This document shows, piece by piece, positions 19,936-31,464 of a DNA stretch of 64,000 bases. The stretch's first letter is position 1. Each line of letters begins with the position of its first letter. The stretch comes from Podarcis raffonei (lineage: Eukaryota > Chordata > Lepidosauria > Squamata > Lacertidae), in contig NC_070614.1 of the NCBI RefSeq assembly GCF_027172205.1, forward strand, positions 42,523,001 through 42,587,000. Reading direction: 5' to 3'. The translations under genes and the position numbers were made by a program. Under the pieces are notes generated by a model that did not search any database, was not told the DNA's origin, and worked only from the letters and a program-made list of their open reading frames with translations.

Positions 19936-22537
19936 GTTCATAAAGAACTTTGCTCACTTGACAGCACCCATCACAGATTGTCTCAGTAGCAAAAAGAAGT
20001 TTGCGTGGACAGAAAGTGCCCAGCAATCCTTTGAAAGACTGAAGAAGGCGTTTGCTTTGGAAGAGCAGCTCCAGCATGTTGATCTGGAGAAGCCCATGAG
20101 ACTGGAGACGGACGCGTCCGACAGAGCCGTTGGAGCGGTCCTTTTGCAACCAGGGGCCAAGCAGGGCTGGAGGCCGTGTGCCTTTTTCTCAAGGAAGCTG
20201 AGCAAGTCAGAGCAAAACTATACAGTGTATGACCGCGAACTGCTTGCGATCTATGCGGCTTTTCGGCAATGGAGACATCTGTTGATAGGGGCGCGGCACA
20301 AGATCCAGGTTTGTACTGACCACAAGAACTTGGAATACTGCCGGACCGCGCGAGTGCTCAACCAGAGACAAATTCAATGGGCTCAGGAGTTCTCCAAGTT
20401 TTCCTTCGAGATCCGATACGTCCCGGGAGAGGAAAACGTAAGAGCAGATGCTCTCTCCCGGAAACCGGAGTACATGGAAGGAGAGGGACCGCCGGAGATC
20501 CGACATGTGTTTCCCGAGGATCCATGGGTGTGTGGGGGAGCCTTGGTTGGGAAACGAGAACTGGCTGGGCTTACTAGAGACGCCGCGTTCGCTCAAGCGA
20601 AAATCAGGGAACTCTGGGACGGAAGGGAAAGCCATGGAGGGTTTGAGGAAAAAGAAGGGCTACTGTACTATAAGGGGGCACTGTATGTACCGGGGGAGAC
20701 CTTGAGGGGGAAGGTACTCCAACAACTCCACGACAACCCAACAGCTGGGCACTTTGGACAGCACAAGACCATGCTGCTCGTTACCAGGCAGTTCTGGTGG
20801 CCAAAGGTGAGGGAAGACGTACAGGAATATGTACGGGGGTGTGACCGATGCCAGAAGGCAAAGGGGGAGAGAGCTGCCCCCGCAGGGTTACTGGAACCCT
20901 TACCTACACTGGGAAGGCCCTGGGAGGTGGTGTCCATTGATTTTATGACAGATTTGCCCAAGTCAAGGGGGAAGACAGCAGTCATGGTAGTAGTCGATCT
21001 ACTGACAAAAATGTGCCATTTCATAGCTTGCTCACACGCGGTGACGGCAGAGGAGACAGCCAAGTTGTTTGTGGATCACATTTTCAGGCTGCATGGGGAT
21101 CCCTCGAGGGTCATCTTGGATCGTGGGAAACAATTTACTTCCAGGTTCTGGGGGAAGTTCATGAGCTTGCTACAGGTCGAGGTGGGCTTCTCGACGGCGA
21201 GGCACCCGGAAACCAATGGACAAACAGAAAGAGTGAACAGTATACTCCAGCAATACCTACGCTGCTACGTCAGCGAGAGACAGAACGATTGGGTAGAGAA
21301 ACTAGCGTTGGCTGAATTTGCGTACAATAACGCTGAACATGTGTCCACGGGAATGAGCCCGTTCATGGCCAATTATGGGTGTCACCCCAGGGCCTTCCTG
21401 GGGAGGGGGGAGGAAGGATGGAGTGTACCCGCAGCAGATCAGTTTGTAGAAGAAATGGAGGCCTTGCACCAGCAACTCAAGATGAACTTGGAGCAGGGCA
21501 AGAAAGTTTACAAGAGGCAGGCGGACAAGCACCGTCGGGAGGGGGAGGCCATACGGGTGGGAGACCGGGTGTGGTTATCAACCCAAGGGTTACCCCTAAA
21601 GGGAGGGTGCAAGAAGTTGCAGCCGAGGCGGCTGGGGCCTTTTGAGGTAACACAGCAGGTGAACCCCGTGGCATTCAAGCTCAAGTTGCCTGACAGCATG
21701 AAGATACATCCGGTGTTCCATAGGTCCCTACTTTCACCATACAGGGAGGGGCGGGAATTTCCGGGGCGGGAGGGAGAAGTCGCCACCCACCTGCTGGTAG
21801 AGGAGAGGGAACACCGCAACCAAGCCATGGAAATACTCGATTCAAGGTGGCGAGGCTGCCAGGTGGAGTACTTGGTAGCTTGGGAGGGAGAACCCAGGTC
21901 AGAAAACACGTGGGTCCCTGCCGAATCAATCAATGACGGCTATCTGGTGGGAGAATTCCACCGTTTGTTCCCGGATAAACCAAAACCACTAGCAAGGTTC
22001 TGGGAGGAAGAATTTGGAACCACAGATGACGAAGGGGACTTTGTGGGTTTTCCTGCCTCCGAAGAGGAGGGAGTGGAGGTGTCAGAGGGAGAAGAATCAG
22101 ACTGGGAGGTCCACCCCGCGGGAAGAGATCAGAGCGGGTGGGAAGCTGGTTTTGAATCCTCAGAGGATGGTGACAGCTCCTTCAGGGGATTCCCCGCATC
22201 GTCGGGCGAGGAAAGAGGCGCGGTTGAATCGGAAAATCGCGCCGGGGTGGAGGGGGTCCTGGGGGGGAGGTGGATGTCAGGGAACTGCCATCGGAGCCCG
22301 AGGGAGAGGGAGGGCTCCAGAGGGGTTCCGGAGAGCGTCCCGGGAGGGAGAGAAGCAGCCCATCTTCTGGGGAAGGAATTCAGCGTAGCACCAGTGGAGA
22401 AGGGGGGCAGATGGGGGAATCAGCGAGGTGGCTCCATGACTCCTCGCCGGAGACCAGCGGGGAGAGCATGGGTCCTCCACTGCCCACACCCTCCCTGCGC
22501 AGAATGCTTCCGCGCAGGGAGAGTAGGAGGAGACTAG
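19936..22537 (+). CDS. Gypsy pol, right part: RNase H, integrase, chromodomain (fossil)
   Basis: The long frame encodes the RT connection and RNase H (KPMRLETDASDRAVGAVLLQ, FSRKLSKSEQNYTVYDRELL), then the integrase zinc finger (HFGQHKTMLL, CDRCQKAK), the integrase core (SIDFMTDLPK, RHPETNGQTERVN), and a chromodomain (EILDSRWRGCQVEYLVAWEG, SENTWVPAESI). The frame runs into the 3' LTR. The chromodomain is the basis for the chromovirus-type assignment. Confidence 0.88.
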
Positions 22538-22708
22538 GCGTCAAAGAGCTTCTTTGCTGGAAGAAGTTCAAGAAACGCCCACTGACGGATTCTGCCAGCG
22601 ATTGAGACAGCCACGGGTGAGTGGCTGTCTGGACAGAAAAGGTTCACCCAGGTAACCTAGCCAGGTGTGGCGTCGATTTACGCACGAGCAACCCCTAGAA
22701 CCATTACA
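22275..22708 (+). repeat. Gypsy 3' LTR
   Basis: This direct repeat of 13618-14051 is preceded by a G-rich purine tract and followed by the target duplication CATGC. Confidence 0.93.
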
Positions 22709-22713
22709 CATGC

Positions 22714-22788
22714 TTTATTATATTGCAACTGATAAAGATTAAAAATATGTAAGGGGTGATCTTTGTGTTCTCATTTTGTATTTTTCTG
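22714..22788 (-). other. Short 3' flank of V2R-2 with the tandem-duplication joint
   Basis: Only 80 bases separate the V2R-2 stop from the Gypsy 3' LTR. Sequence left of 22760 matches the upstream region of V2R-2 (up to 31464), and sequence right of 22761 matches the 3' flank of V2R-1 (from 3837). The boundary is therefore a head-to-tail duplication joint. An AATAAA on the minus strand (TTTATT at 22714) could serve as poly(A) signal. Confidence 0.75.
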
Positions 22789-23702
22789 TCAGCTGGGCTG
22801 ATTCTTTGTTGTTCTAATTAACTGTCCCTTGGTATTCAGTTCAGGCCTCAGTAAAATAATATAGCATTTGGGAAAAAAGATGCACCCCAGTAACCCCAAA
22901 CTGGAGGCCAAGATGGAGAAGATCTCCACAGCCACCATGTATTTTCCTTTTGTGCTCAGGTATGTTGGGACAAAGGACAGCCAAACACTGCAAAAGACCA
23001 GCATGCTGAAGGTAATGAACTTGGCTTCATTAAAGCTGTCAGGCAACCTCCGAGCAAGAAAGGCCACAATAAAGCTGACAGAAGCCAGGAAGCCCATGTA
23101 GCCCAGCACAAAGTAAAACATAAGGACTGACCCCTCATTACAGAGCAGAACCATTTCTTTTATCATTGTATGCATGTCTAAATCAGGGAACGGGGGAGAA
23201 GTTGCCAGCCACACAGTACAAATGGTGGCTTGAATAAGAAAGCAGGAAAGGACAATGGAGTTGGACAATGGTTTCCCTACCCATCTCCTCAACTTAGAGC
23301 CTGGTTTGGTGGCCATGAAAGCCAGAACCACAATGATGGTTTTGGCCAATATGCAAGAAACTGCCACAGAGAAGATCATACCAAAAGCACTTTGTCGAAG
23401 GAGGCATGTCAGTGCTCCAGGCTGGCCAATGAATAGCAAAACACAAAGGAAGGAAAGCAAGAGGGAGATGAGGAGAGTGTAGGTGAGGTTCCGGTTGTTG
23501 GCCTTGACTATGGGAGTATCCATGTGCTTCAGGAATATTCCAAGAACCAAAGCAGTGAGGAGAGAAAAGGAGAGAGCCAAAGAGGACAAAATTATGCCCA
23601 AAGGTTCTCCATAAGACAAGAAAGTTATTTGTTTTGGAAGGCATCCATCCTGGAAATGGTTTGGATACTGGTCCCCAGGACATTCAAAGCAAACATCCAC
23701 GT
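22789..23702 (-). CDS. V2R-2 exon 6 (seven-transmembrane exon)
   Basis: It begins after TTTTTCAG with [20 protein letters not shown], where most copies read DMDDCFECP. Seven helices, [20 protein letters not shown] and [13 protein letters not shown] follow, ending KNQPS. It is open and nearly identical to V2R-1 and V2R-3. Confidence 0.95.
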
Positions 23703-26700
23703 CTGAAAAAGACAAGACAGAATTAAATATGTGGAAATCCATTTTGTGATGCTTGGCAGAATTTATGTACTGTAGAGCCTTGAATTATGATGCCGAGAAC
23801 AGTTGCAAAAGAGAAATCCTCATATTTAGAGGTCATATTCAGCTTTGATTGCCAAGCAGTCCACATCCTGGGCCTATGTCAAGTGGGTAGCAGTCTACTG
23901 GTATGAGGTTTTATTCCGAACATCCACTATCTGGCTAGCTGGTCTGCCAGCTATTTCCATTCCGAGGGAGTGTGATAGCCTGACCTCTGTTAATGGTGGT
24001 ACATAGCTGACAACACATGAGACCTCTGTTAGCATGCCAACACTGGCTAGTCCTCTATTAGCAAGCCAGATTCAAGGTCCCTGTACTAATTTGCAGAGCC
24101 CTCAACTGAGGTCAAGGTTATTAAAGGAACAGCCCTAACCCTTCTTTTCTAGCTTGATGTTTGAGGTAATCTATAGGTGGTTTGCTTTTCTTGAGGTATT
24201 GGGACCAAGTCTTTATTGTTAATGGACCCACTCCTTTGGAATATTTTTTTCAATAGTGAACCAGAAGGTATCTTCTATAGTAAACTTTAGACATCAGAAA
24301 ACTCTTTTTTCCTGCCAAGCTTATGGAGACAATTAAGAAAAATATATTGTGTAGGAATTATCTGGAAATTGGCTTTATTTAAAAAACCCTCCTCTGGCGC
24401 AATGGGTTAATGCATATGGCTGTTAACTAAAAGGTTGGAGGATTGAGTCATTGTATATATCCCTCCCATGCTATTCAGATTTGTATACCAAATACAAATC
24501 TCAGTGGTGATATCAAACAAGATCCTGATATAGCTTTTGAACAGTTTAACTCCTACCTTTACAGTTTAACTCCTACCTTTCTGGTTTGAGATCTTCCCTT
24601 CTGGACATGGAAGACAATCGTAGCAGCAAGAAGGCTTCCCTTCCTTCTTGGTCCTTCTGTAACCTAAATGACAATTCTCATTGCACACAGAAGGAGGTGG
24701 TGTCTGTACATAAATAAAAGAAGATAATAGTTTCAGGGAGTGCATCTTCCTGGCACAGCAAAGGTGGTGAAATACACAGTTTAGAAATAGGACAATAATA
24801 TTTGAAAATTCATTTTATGTAGCTGCATGTCAGAATTAATTATCAATGGGAACACTGCCTTTACCAATACAGCTCAAAGAAGACACAGAACACCATATTT
24901 TGAGAGGAAGGTCATATCAAATATAACAGCCCAGAGGATCTGCAAATCAAACTGAACTGGTCAATCAAAATAGAGTCTGGGCAGGAAGTTTTCTAAGACA
25001 GGGAGAGGGGAGTTGAAATGAGAGACTGAGCACTCACACTTTACATTGTGGGTGCCCTTTGCGAGATCACACACGGTGCTTCTGTTACCAGGGAACTTAC
25101 TGGCAACTAGGGACTGGCCTGCCTCTCAGTGTTATTCTTTGGAGGTTCATGCCAAGCCTGCTGGGAGGTGGGGCCAGTTTTATAAATAGGGGGTGGAGCC
25201 AGCAGCAGCCAGGCAGTTGGCTCAAGAGATTTACCTTCCCTACCCTCCCTTTGTTTAATGTTTCTTGTTTGCAGGTTGTTTGCAGGTTAACCTTTTTTCA
25301 TCCTGTTTAGCGGGCACTGCTACAGTCTATTGACTGGTTGCTGTTGACGAACTGGGAAGAAATTTTCCTGTATTGACAGGTTTTTTTCTTCCCCATAGCA
25401 ATTTGTCACAATTTGGCAGTTTAAGGCCTTGGGTGGAATCCTTTAGTCTTTTCTTCCCTATAATAGGGGCGTGAAGTGGTGACTCACTCCCCTGTGGCGA
25501 CAATTCCAGAGTCCCCTCTTTAAAGGGGTTATATAAAGGGTGCCACAGGCCATACACTGAAAGGTTGTCAATGAACTACCCTGCGTGTCTGGATATGGCG
25601 TGGGCTGCCTGCGTGCACATATGTCTCGCAGTGCACCCCCATATCCCATTTACCCTAACGAGCCCCAGTTCCCCCAGCTGTGGGGCTGGGATACACGCAC
25701 AATACTTAAGCCAAGGTCTTCCTACATTTGAGAGTTTAATAAAGTTGTGGCCAAATTTTAATTCCATAACAGGTTAACAGAGTCTTTATTCCTTCCTGGA
25801 GATCCCTGGGGGCTGGAGCTGTCGCTGCCAGGTCGCCCAATGACTTTCTGTGATTTCAATTTATTTTTATTTTGTATATTGCATTAATATTTGTTTTTAA
25901 TGGTGACCTTTGCTTGGTCAGGTTCTAAACATATTAGTTTGCATGTTGCGTTCCTGTGAGCATTGTCTTATGTAATAGCATTGTCTTCAAGTAATATTTC
26001 TTGAACTTTTTCCAGAACACTGGCGGTCCTCCAATTATAGGCATGCTCTGTGTCTGCTAATTTTTAAGGATTACTCTTTGAAGGATATTACAAACATAGT
26101 AGTGATTCCATCATTATTTGACTTAATTATTCTGATTCAATATGCATTTCAGTGCATAAGTTCATGTTCCCAGAGGTTTTCAGCTGTGTGTTCATCTCCC
26201 AATGTTCCCTGCCATGTTTGCAATAACCGCTTTGGAGAGTTATTTTGGTTGGTGAAATGGCTCCAGGTAAGTGCAATGGCAATGGATCTTCTAACCATGT
26301 CTAGCCAAGACCTGAGGAGACATCAGATTTAACACTGAGCAAAGGACGGAAGATACTATAAAATGGAATTTACCTGGTTGAAGTTGCTGGGCCATACGAT
26401 GGCCTCATTATGAATTCTGAGCCCCTTTTCTTGAGGAACCTGTGGGTCCATTTTTCCAACTTTGACTCTAAGAAAGGACTCATTTGGGAATGTGACCCAG
26501 TTGATAATATCAAAGCCAGCTACTAATGCTCCCTTTTGGTCAAAGGAAATCTCTTCTCCGGCACTATTGTTGAAGGAGACACTTCTCAGAAAGTGTTGGA
26601 GCTAAATTGCGGGTGGGGAACCATAATGAAGATCTACAAAAGGATTCCTTATTAGATAATTGAGATTACAGTTGACCTCTGAGACCTTTGGTTTATAATT

Positions 26701-29700
26701 TATTTAAACTATATCAACTGACCAATTGGGCTAACCTAAATGGCAATTCTCATTAAACACACAATGAGATGGCATCTGTACATAAATAAAAGAAGATAAT
26801 AGTTTCATGTCTTGCATTGGTCTTGTCCCAATTAAGTTTCAGTCTGCCAACTCGCTTCGAATCCACTGCCATCATCAAATACAGAGGTGTTTGTTAACAT
26901 ATGTTCTCTCCAGGCCACTTTACCCTAGGCTACTTCTCCTAAAGCATACCTATGGGCCCAAAACTAATTTCCAATGTGATGTGCACTGTGGGGCAGGTAC
27001 TGATGTGTCTTTTGATTTATCTGCTGGTTTGTGATGTTGGATAGTGTTTCAGCTCAGTGAAGGGGTGTTAGGAACGTGGCCCCCCAGAGTGTCGGGGATG
27101 AGTTAGACTCAAAGATTGACCTAGGGACCAACTCTGCAGATGAGAACTGACTGTCAGAATCAAAAAAGGGCAGTTTGACCCCCCTTTTTAGAGAAGACTC
27201 TATTAGCTATCAAGGAGAGGAAGAATTGGAAGGCAGCCAAAGCGTTGCTAGGCAATCAGCAGATAAGCAGTGGTCTGAGTCTGGGTTCAGTGAGAGTGAG
27301 GAGGAGGAGGGAGGTCAACCTCTCAGGCCTTGATCCAGGTGTTTGGATAAAATCAGAAGGCAACAGAAGAGCAAAAGGGGAAAGGCAGTAGTCTGGTGTC
27401 CTTCCTGTTGTGGGACACTGAGAAAGGCAGTGGAGAGAAATGAAGGAAGAAGTGACACATACAGGAGGAACTAGAAAACCGTTTAAGTAGATTTGGACAA
27501 ACTGGAATGTACAAAAATTAAAGGAGTCATTCTGGGGCATTCACGGTGAGACAAACCTTTAGTTCCTAGCATATATGATGACTGCCCTCCGTAGTAATAA
27601 ATGTGCTCAGCCTCAGAGGATACAATCTAGGGTATGCAAAACTTTGTCAATTTTAATATTGGGGGTTCAAATTCTGAAATCAACTAGGGTCAGTAGCAAA
27701 ACTTCCAAAAAAGGGGTGTAAGGGTTGCATGTGAAAAATTACCTGCTGAATTCATAACAACCTAATCAGACAAAGTGGCAATGAGAATAGGAATCGCACT
27801 TCAGAATAAATACAATATTCCATCCATTAAGTTGGATGCAATTAAACTTTCTCAGCAACAAAAGAACTGCAAAACTAGGGGCCACTTTTAGCAGAGTGTT
27901 AGAATATGACATTTGCATTAATAGGATCAGAATTTTACCGGCCATATTTGTTGCTTCAGACAGTCCAATTTCATTCCATTTGCCATTGCTCTAATTTTGA
28001 ACGTGGAGCATTGCATGGCATGCAAAGCATGTGCCACAGTATATAGAGCATTGTAGACACTGTAGCTTTGGGCAGTCATGCTCATTTCAAAAACAGAACC
28101 AGGGAGGCTGTCAACCTTCTCCTCCCCAGTGCATGATTCCTCATGTTCCTTATCTAAAGAAGCATTGGAGAAAGAACAGATGAATGCTTGTTCCCAAAAA
28201 AGCTGGAGAAAGCTGTCATCTCTTTCTGAGGCAGGGTTTCTCATCTGAACAAATTTCTGGAATCCTGCAAGTTCCTTTGAGGAAACTGCCAAGGAGAGAG
28301 CACCATGGAGGAGATCAATTTCCCAGCCCCTCTGAATGGGGAATGAGGTGAATTCCATCTGGGCAGTCATTATCCAGACTTTTGATGTGGCATGCATTGG
28401 TATATCATCCGTTTCTGCAACCTTTGGCATCGTTCTCATTATCAAAATGGTATGAATCTCACCATGAACAACCACAACATTGGCAGTGCTTCCCATAACA
28501 ACACGTATTGTTTCAGAACCATCAGCCACCATTTCACTGAGCTCTCCAGAAAACTTCAGTTTAGGAAATCTTCCTATAAAATCAAAGCAGATACCCCTCT
28601 GGGCATACAGGGGAAGGACATTTTGTACAAATCGCTCTCCAGCATCATCATTCTGAGAAACCACCCCAATCCACAACCAGCTGAAATGCAGGAGAAGTTG
28701 GAGTATCCCATTGTACTGATGAGTCCCATCTGGGAACATCCAGTGGGAGAAAAGAGTTTGTACATTGTTTTCCATCATGGGAGAAGAGCCGTAGATGAGC
28801 TAAAAGTAAGGGCAGCAAATGGTGAGATAAAATGCAAAAAAAAAAAAAAAGTGCTAACAAATTGTGCTATGACCTATCACCACTTCAGACAGTATCAAAA
28901 ACTGCTCCAGGCAATATCAAAAATCTCCATTTTCTTGAGGCCACAATTGTTTTTTCCTTGAGGTCTATGGCACACCTCCAATTTTTAAGTACACAACTGT
29001 TTAAGTACCAACATTCAAGCTGAAAGGATGTCATCAAAGACGAGTGTACACATTCTCATCTCTGCCCATTCTCCATGAACACATCTTACCTGGGGCATCT
29101 TGTACATACAAAGGATGGTGGCCATCTGGAGACATGAATCTGAGTTTGACCCCCCAATGACAGCTATGGGAGTGTCCTCAACATCACACTTGTAATTAGG
29201 GATGAATCTTCCTTTCCTGGAGAGAACTGCTAGTGAGGCTTGATAGATCCATCTGGCAATGAAATGGCTATTATAGATGTGGAACCCCAGTGTGATATTG
29301 GGAAGGATATGTGGGTTTTCATTGATCTCCCTCACAGCAAATGCCAAGGCCAGAATATGCTGGTAGAGTTGTGTCATTGGCCTGTAAGGAGAGGAACATA
29401 TTGTATAACATAATTAGAGAAATAGATTATATGCCCACAGTCCAAGGAAGTTTTTTCAGATAGGTAGGCAGGTAGGTAGGGATGTGACTCACTGTAGAGT
29501 CATCTCTTGGCATGGCTTTGAATGCTGTCAAATTACAACCTTTATGAGCAGAGGCTTGCAAAACACTAACCTTTCCCCTTGCTATTGTTTTCTGAAAATC
29601 TCAGAAAGTAAAAGGGTTTATATTATGTACATGTCAACATTCACACAAAACTTGAATGAATGAATGAATGAATGAGGAGTCAAACTCCATTGAATGAATA

Positions 29701-30642
29701 TGGATTTAATCCATTGAAATATGTAGCATGCATGAGAGAAATCTCAAACACCGAAGGTTTTTTGTTACTGTTTTATGACTCTATTATGACTATTATACTC
29801 TAATCGTTTGGAAATGAGAAAACAAATCTATCAGTACAATGTCATATTGGTCTGTGGACCCTTAGTGGATATACCACAACAGAATATGACCTAGAGCCAT
29901 ATCTCATGTAGGAATGTACTTTTTGTTTGCAGAGAGGAAGCAGCTATAACCATACTGCAACTGATGATAATGATGGTGATAGTAGTAGTATGCTTAAATG
30001 AGTTGACAGTGCCTGATCACCCAGTCATACAAGTACTGTCCAAAACGTATAAGATCACTTTCAAATATGAGTGATTAACCATTTGTGGCAGGTTTGAGAA
30101 AAGCCAAATATGGATTTTCTATATCCAAAGTATTCCATGGGAAATAGCCTGAAAACCTAAATGCAATGAAAGTGAACAATCCTGTTTATACTCTCTTGTA
30201 ATCTTATAATGGATAAATGCTAGTTTTAGACCTGCCTTATATATTGAAATTATGAACCTAAGGTTGGCAGATCTTGCACAAAGCATTTTGAGAACTTCCC
30301 CAGCCCATCATAAACATCTGAAGTACAGAGAAGGAGAAGTCGGAATCATCACCATCTTCTTAAATTACCACATATCAAATGCAGACATATACTCATGAAG
30401 GATTTAAAAAACATTTAAAATATCTATGTATATATAAAATTTTAAAAATCCACAATTCCTTACAATATGTCATCAAATAATTCAGGAGAGGGAGGTTTGT
30501 GGAAGGTTAATATACTTGAAGCTATATAGATTTGAGACATAATGCCACCAATGATGAAGTCCCCAGATTGATAGTATTGGTGAAGAATTGGAAGTGGATC
30601 TCTAATAGAACATAGAGCAATAGGAACCCTGCACATTATCAT
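22789..30642 (-). CDS. V2R-2: vomeronasal type-2 receptor, six-exon gene
   Basis: Exons on the minus strand are 30464-30642, 29090-29381, 27939-28799, 26374-26601, 24577-24703 and 22789-23702; the sum is 2601 bases, 866 residues plus stop, with the same phases as V2R-1. The domain order is flytrap, cysteine-rich linker, seven helices, as expected of a vomeronasal class C GPCR. All exons are open. Odd points are the missing signal-peptide core (shared with V2R-1 and V2R-3), a duplicated 20-base segment at the exon 5 donor, an exon 3 donor of CCG/GTAAAA instead of CAG/GT, and a shortened 3' flank at the duplication joint. It is probably a recent tandem copy of the V2R-1 unit. Confidence 0.9.
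24577..24703 (-). CDS. V2R-2 exon 5 (cysteine-rich linker)
   Basis: This 127-base exon encodes [20 protein letters not shown], the [12 protein letters not shown] cysteine cluster and LKPER-type linker residues before the donor. The donor AAAG/GTAGGAG is repeated 20 bases further into the intron. Use of the second site would shift the frame. Confidence 0.9.
25043..25842. mobile_element. 800-base insert in an L1 remnant, solo-LTR-like (fossil)
   Basis: The insert lies in V2R-2 intron 4 between direct repeats ACTTT (25038-25042, 25843-25847). The flanks join into an L1-type 3' end ending TTTATTTTTATTTTGTATAT, like that of V2R-1. It contains TATATAA-like sequence near 25530 and AATAAAG at about 25738, the layout of an LTR read on the plus strand. 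Near the ends, TGTGGG and CGCCCA are roughly inverted but do not coincide with the direct repeats, so the family and exact ends are uncertain. Confidence 0.5.
26374..26601 (-). CDS. V2R-2 exon 4
   Basis: This exon has 228 bases, phase 0 at both ends. It encodes [20 protein letters not shown], then [19 protein letters not shown] and ends [11 protein letters not shown]. The acceptor and donor (CAG/GTAAATT) match V2R-1. Confidence 0.94.
26731..26806 (-). pseudogene. Ghost of V2R exon 5 in intron 3 of V2R-2
   Basis: On the minus strand this aligns with the acceptor and first third of real exon 5 (AATGAGAATTGCCATTTAGG here, with T in place of C once in the real exon), including the intronic TTTTATTTATGTACAG-like side. 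It breaks off before the cysteine cluster. Its position between exons 3 and 4 is out of the normal exon order, so it is a relic of an earlier rearrangement, not an exon in use. Confidence 0.72.
27065..27420. repeat. Unassigned insert in V2R-2 intron 3
   Basis: The sequence starts near TGTTAGGAACGTGG and ends near GTGGGACA, and replaces about 260 bases present in V2R-3 at 38640-38900. It is purine-rich around 27290-27320. It could be an old LTR-element fragment, but I found no terminal repeats or coding homology. Confidence 0.35.
27939..28799 (-). CDS. V2R-2 exon 3 (main ligand-binding exon)
   Basis: This exon has 861 bases and 287 codons, beginning [14 protein letters not shown] and ending [10 protein letters not shown]. 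It contains [58 protein letters not shown] and [20 protein letters not shown]. The middle part differs from V2R-1 and V2R-3, which resemble each other there. It is open throughout. Confidence 0.95.
29090..29381 (-). CDS. V2R-2 exon 2
   Basis: This 292-base exon encodes [60 protein letters not shown] and ends [12 protein letters not shown]. The acceptor is CCTTACAG and the donor CAG/GTAAGA. Confidence 0.94.
30464..30642 (-). CDS. V2R-2 exon 1, lacking a signal-peptide core
   Basis: It encodes [20 protein letters not shown] and ends LFDDI plus two bases, before GTAAGG. It has the same missing leader and same upstream stop as V2R-1 and V2R-3. Confidence 0.75.
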
Positions 30643-31464
30643 TCAAATGTTCTTGCTTCAGAAAGTCTCACTGGAATGCACACACAAAAAATGGATCTGC
30701 TCTGTGTAAAGAAATCAGTGACCAGTCTGAGAGAGCCTTGGATCTAGCATGCGCTCTGAAGGGCACAGGGGCTGTTCATTGTGTCATCCACTTTTAGTTT
30801 ATCGTGTTTATGTGCCTTCTGAAAACCCCTGGGATGAGGAGAAGGAGCAGCAGTGATTATGATTAATTTGATAATCAGATGGGATGGGAGATAATGATCA
30901 GTTCTGAATTGTAGGTTTTCTATCAGATTTCAAAAGAAAATCATGTTTTCCTTATCATAGCCAAAGTCTCAGCTGGTCTTACTTTGTAGGGAGGAAAAGT
31001 TATACTGGGAAGAAGAGGGTGGACTAAACATCTACTGTCAACAGTCTTTCAACAGACATAATAATGTGGTGAAAAATGATAGCCAGGCCAACTTGGTTAT
31101 CACATTCTGTTTGGGAAAAAAAGAGAGAACAAGGATTCACCTTTGATTCCCTCAGAAAGCAGCTTTCCATGAAGGTAGAACAAGGTGTATTGGGGAACCA
31201 GATAAGGGTGGGTGACCCGGAGCAGAGGAACCTTCATCACGCCCAAACAGTACATAATAGTACTGGGGGTCAGCCATAGGTAAAACCTCCCTTTCTTTAA
31301 ATACTTTTGAGACTGTTATAGATTACAAATGAAGTGATTTATTTGCTGGTTGAAATTCAAATCTGGAATGTGAGCTGTCTGCAATATTAAAAGGCTGAAA
31401 GCAATAAATAAATAAATATGTTTTTATTGCAACTGAGAAAGATTCAAAACATGTAAGGGGTGAT
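30643..31464. other. 5' flank of V2R-2, duplicated unit
   Basis: It is collinear with the regions upstream of V2R-1 and V2R-3. The right limit of homology to the V2R-1/V2R-2 joint is at about 31464 (GGGGTGAT). No gene is seen. Confidence 0.6.

Larger units (their letters stand above)
13618..22708 (+). mobile_element. Gypsy LTR retrotransposon (chromovirus-like), fossil with nested Copia
   Basis: This element lies between 434-base LTRs and is flanked by the 5-base duplication CATGC (13613-13617, 22709-22713). Parts in order are gag with a zinc knuckle, protease, reverse transcriptase, RNase H, integrase and a C-terminal chromodomain, which places it in the chromodomain-bearing Gypsy group. 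LTR ends are TGTCAG...ATTACA and a purine-rich tract precedes the 3' LTR. By eye the LTRs differ at about 15 of 434 sites, so it is fairly young. It is broken, by the nested Copia and about four other interruptions. It inserted between V2R-1 and V2R-2, 80 bases past the V2R-2 stop codon, and does not disrupt a receptor exon. Confidence 0.93.
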
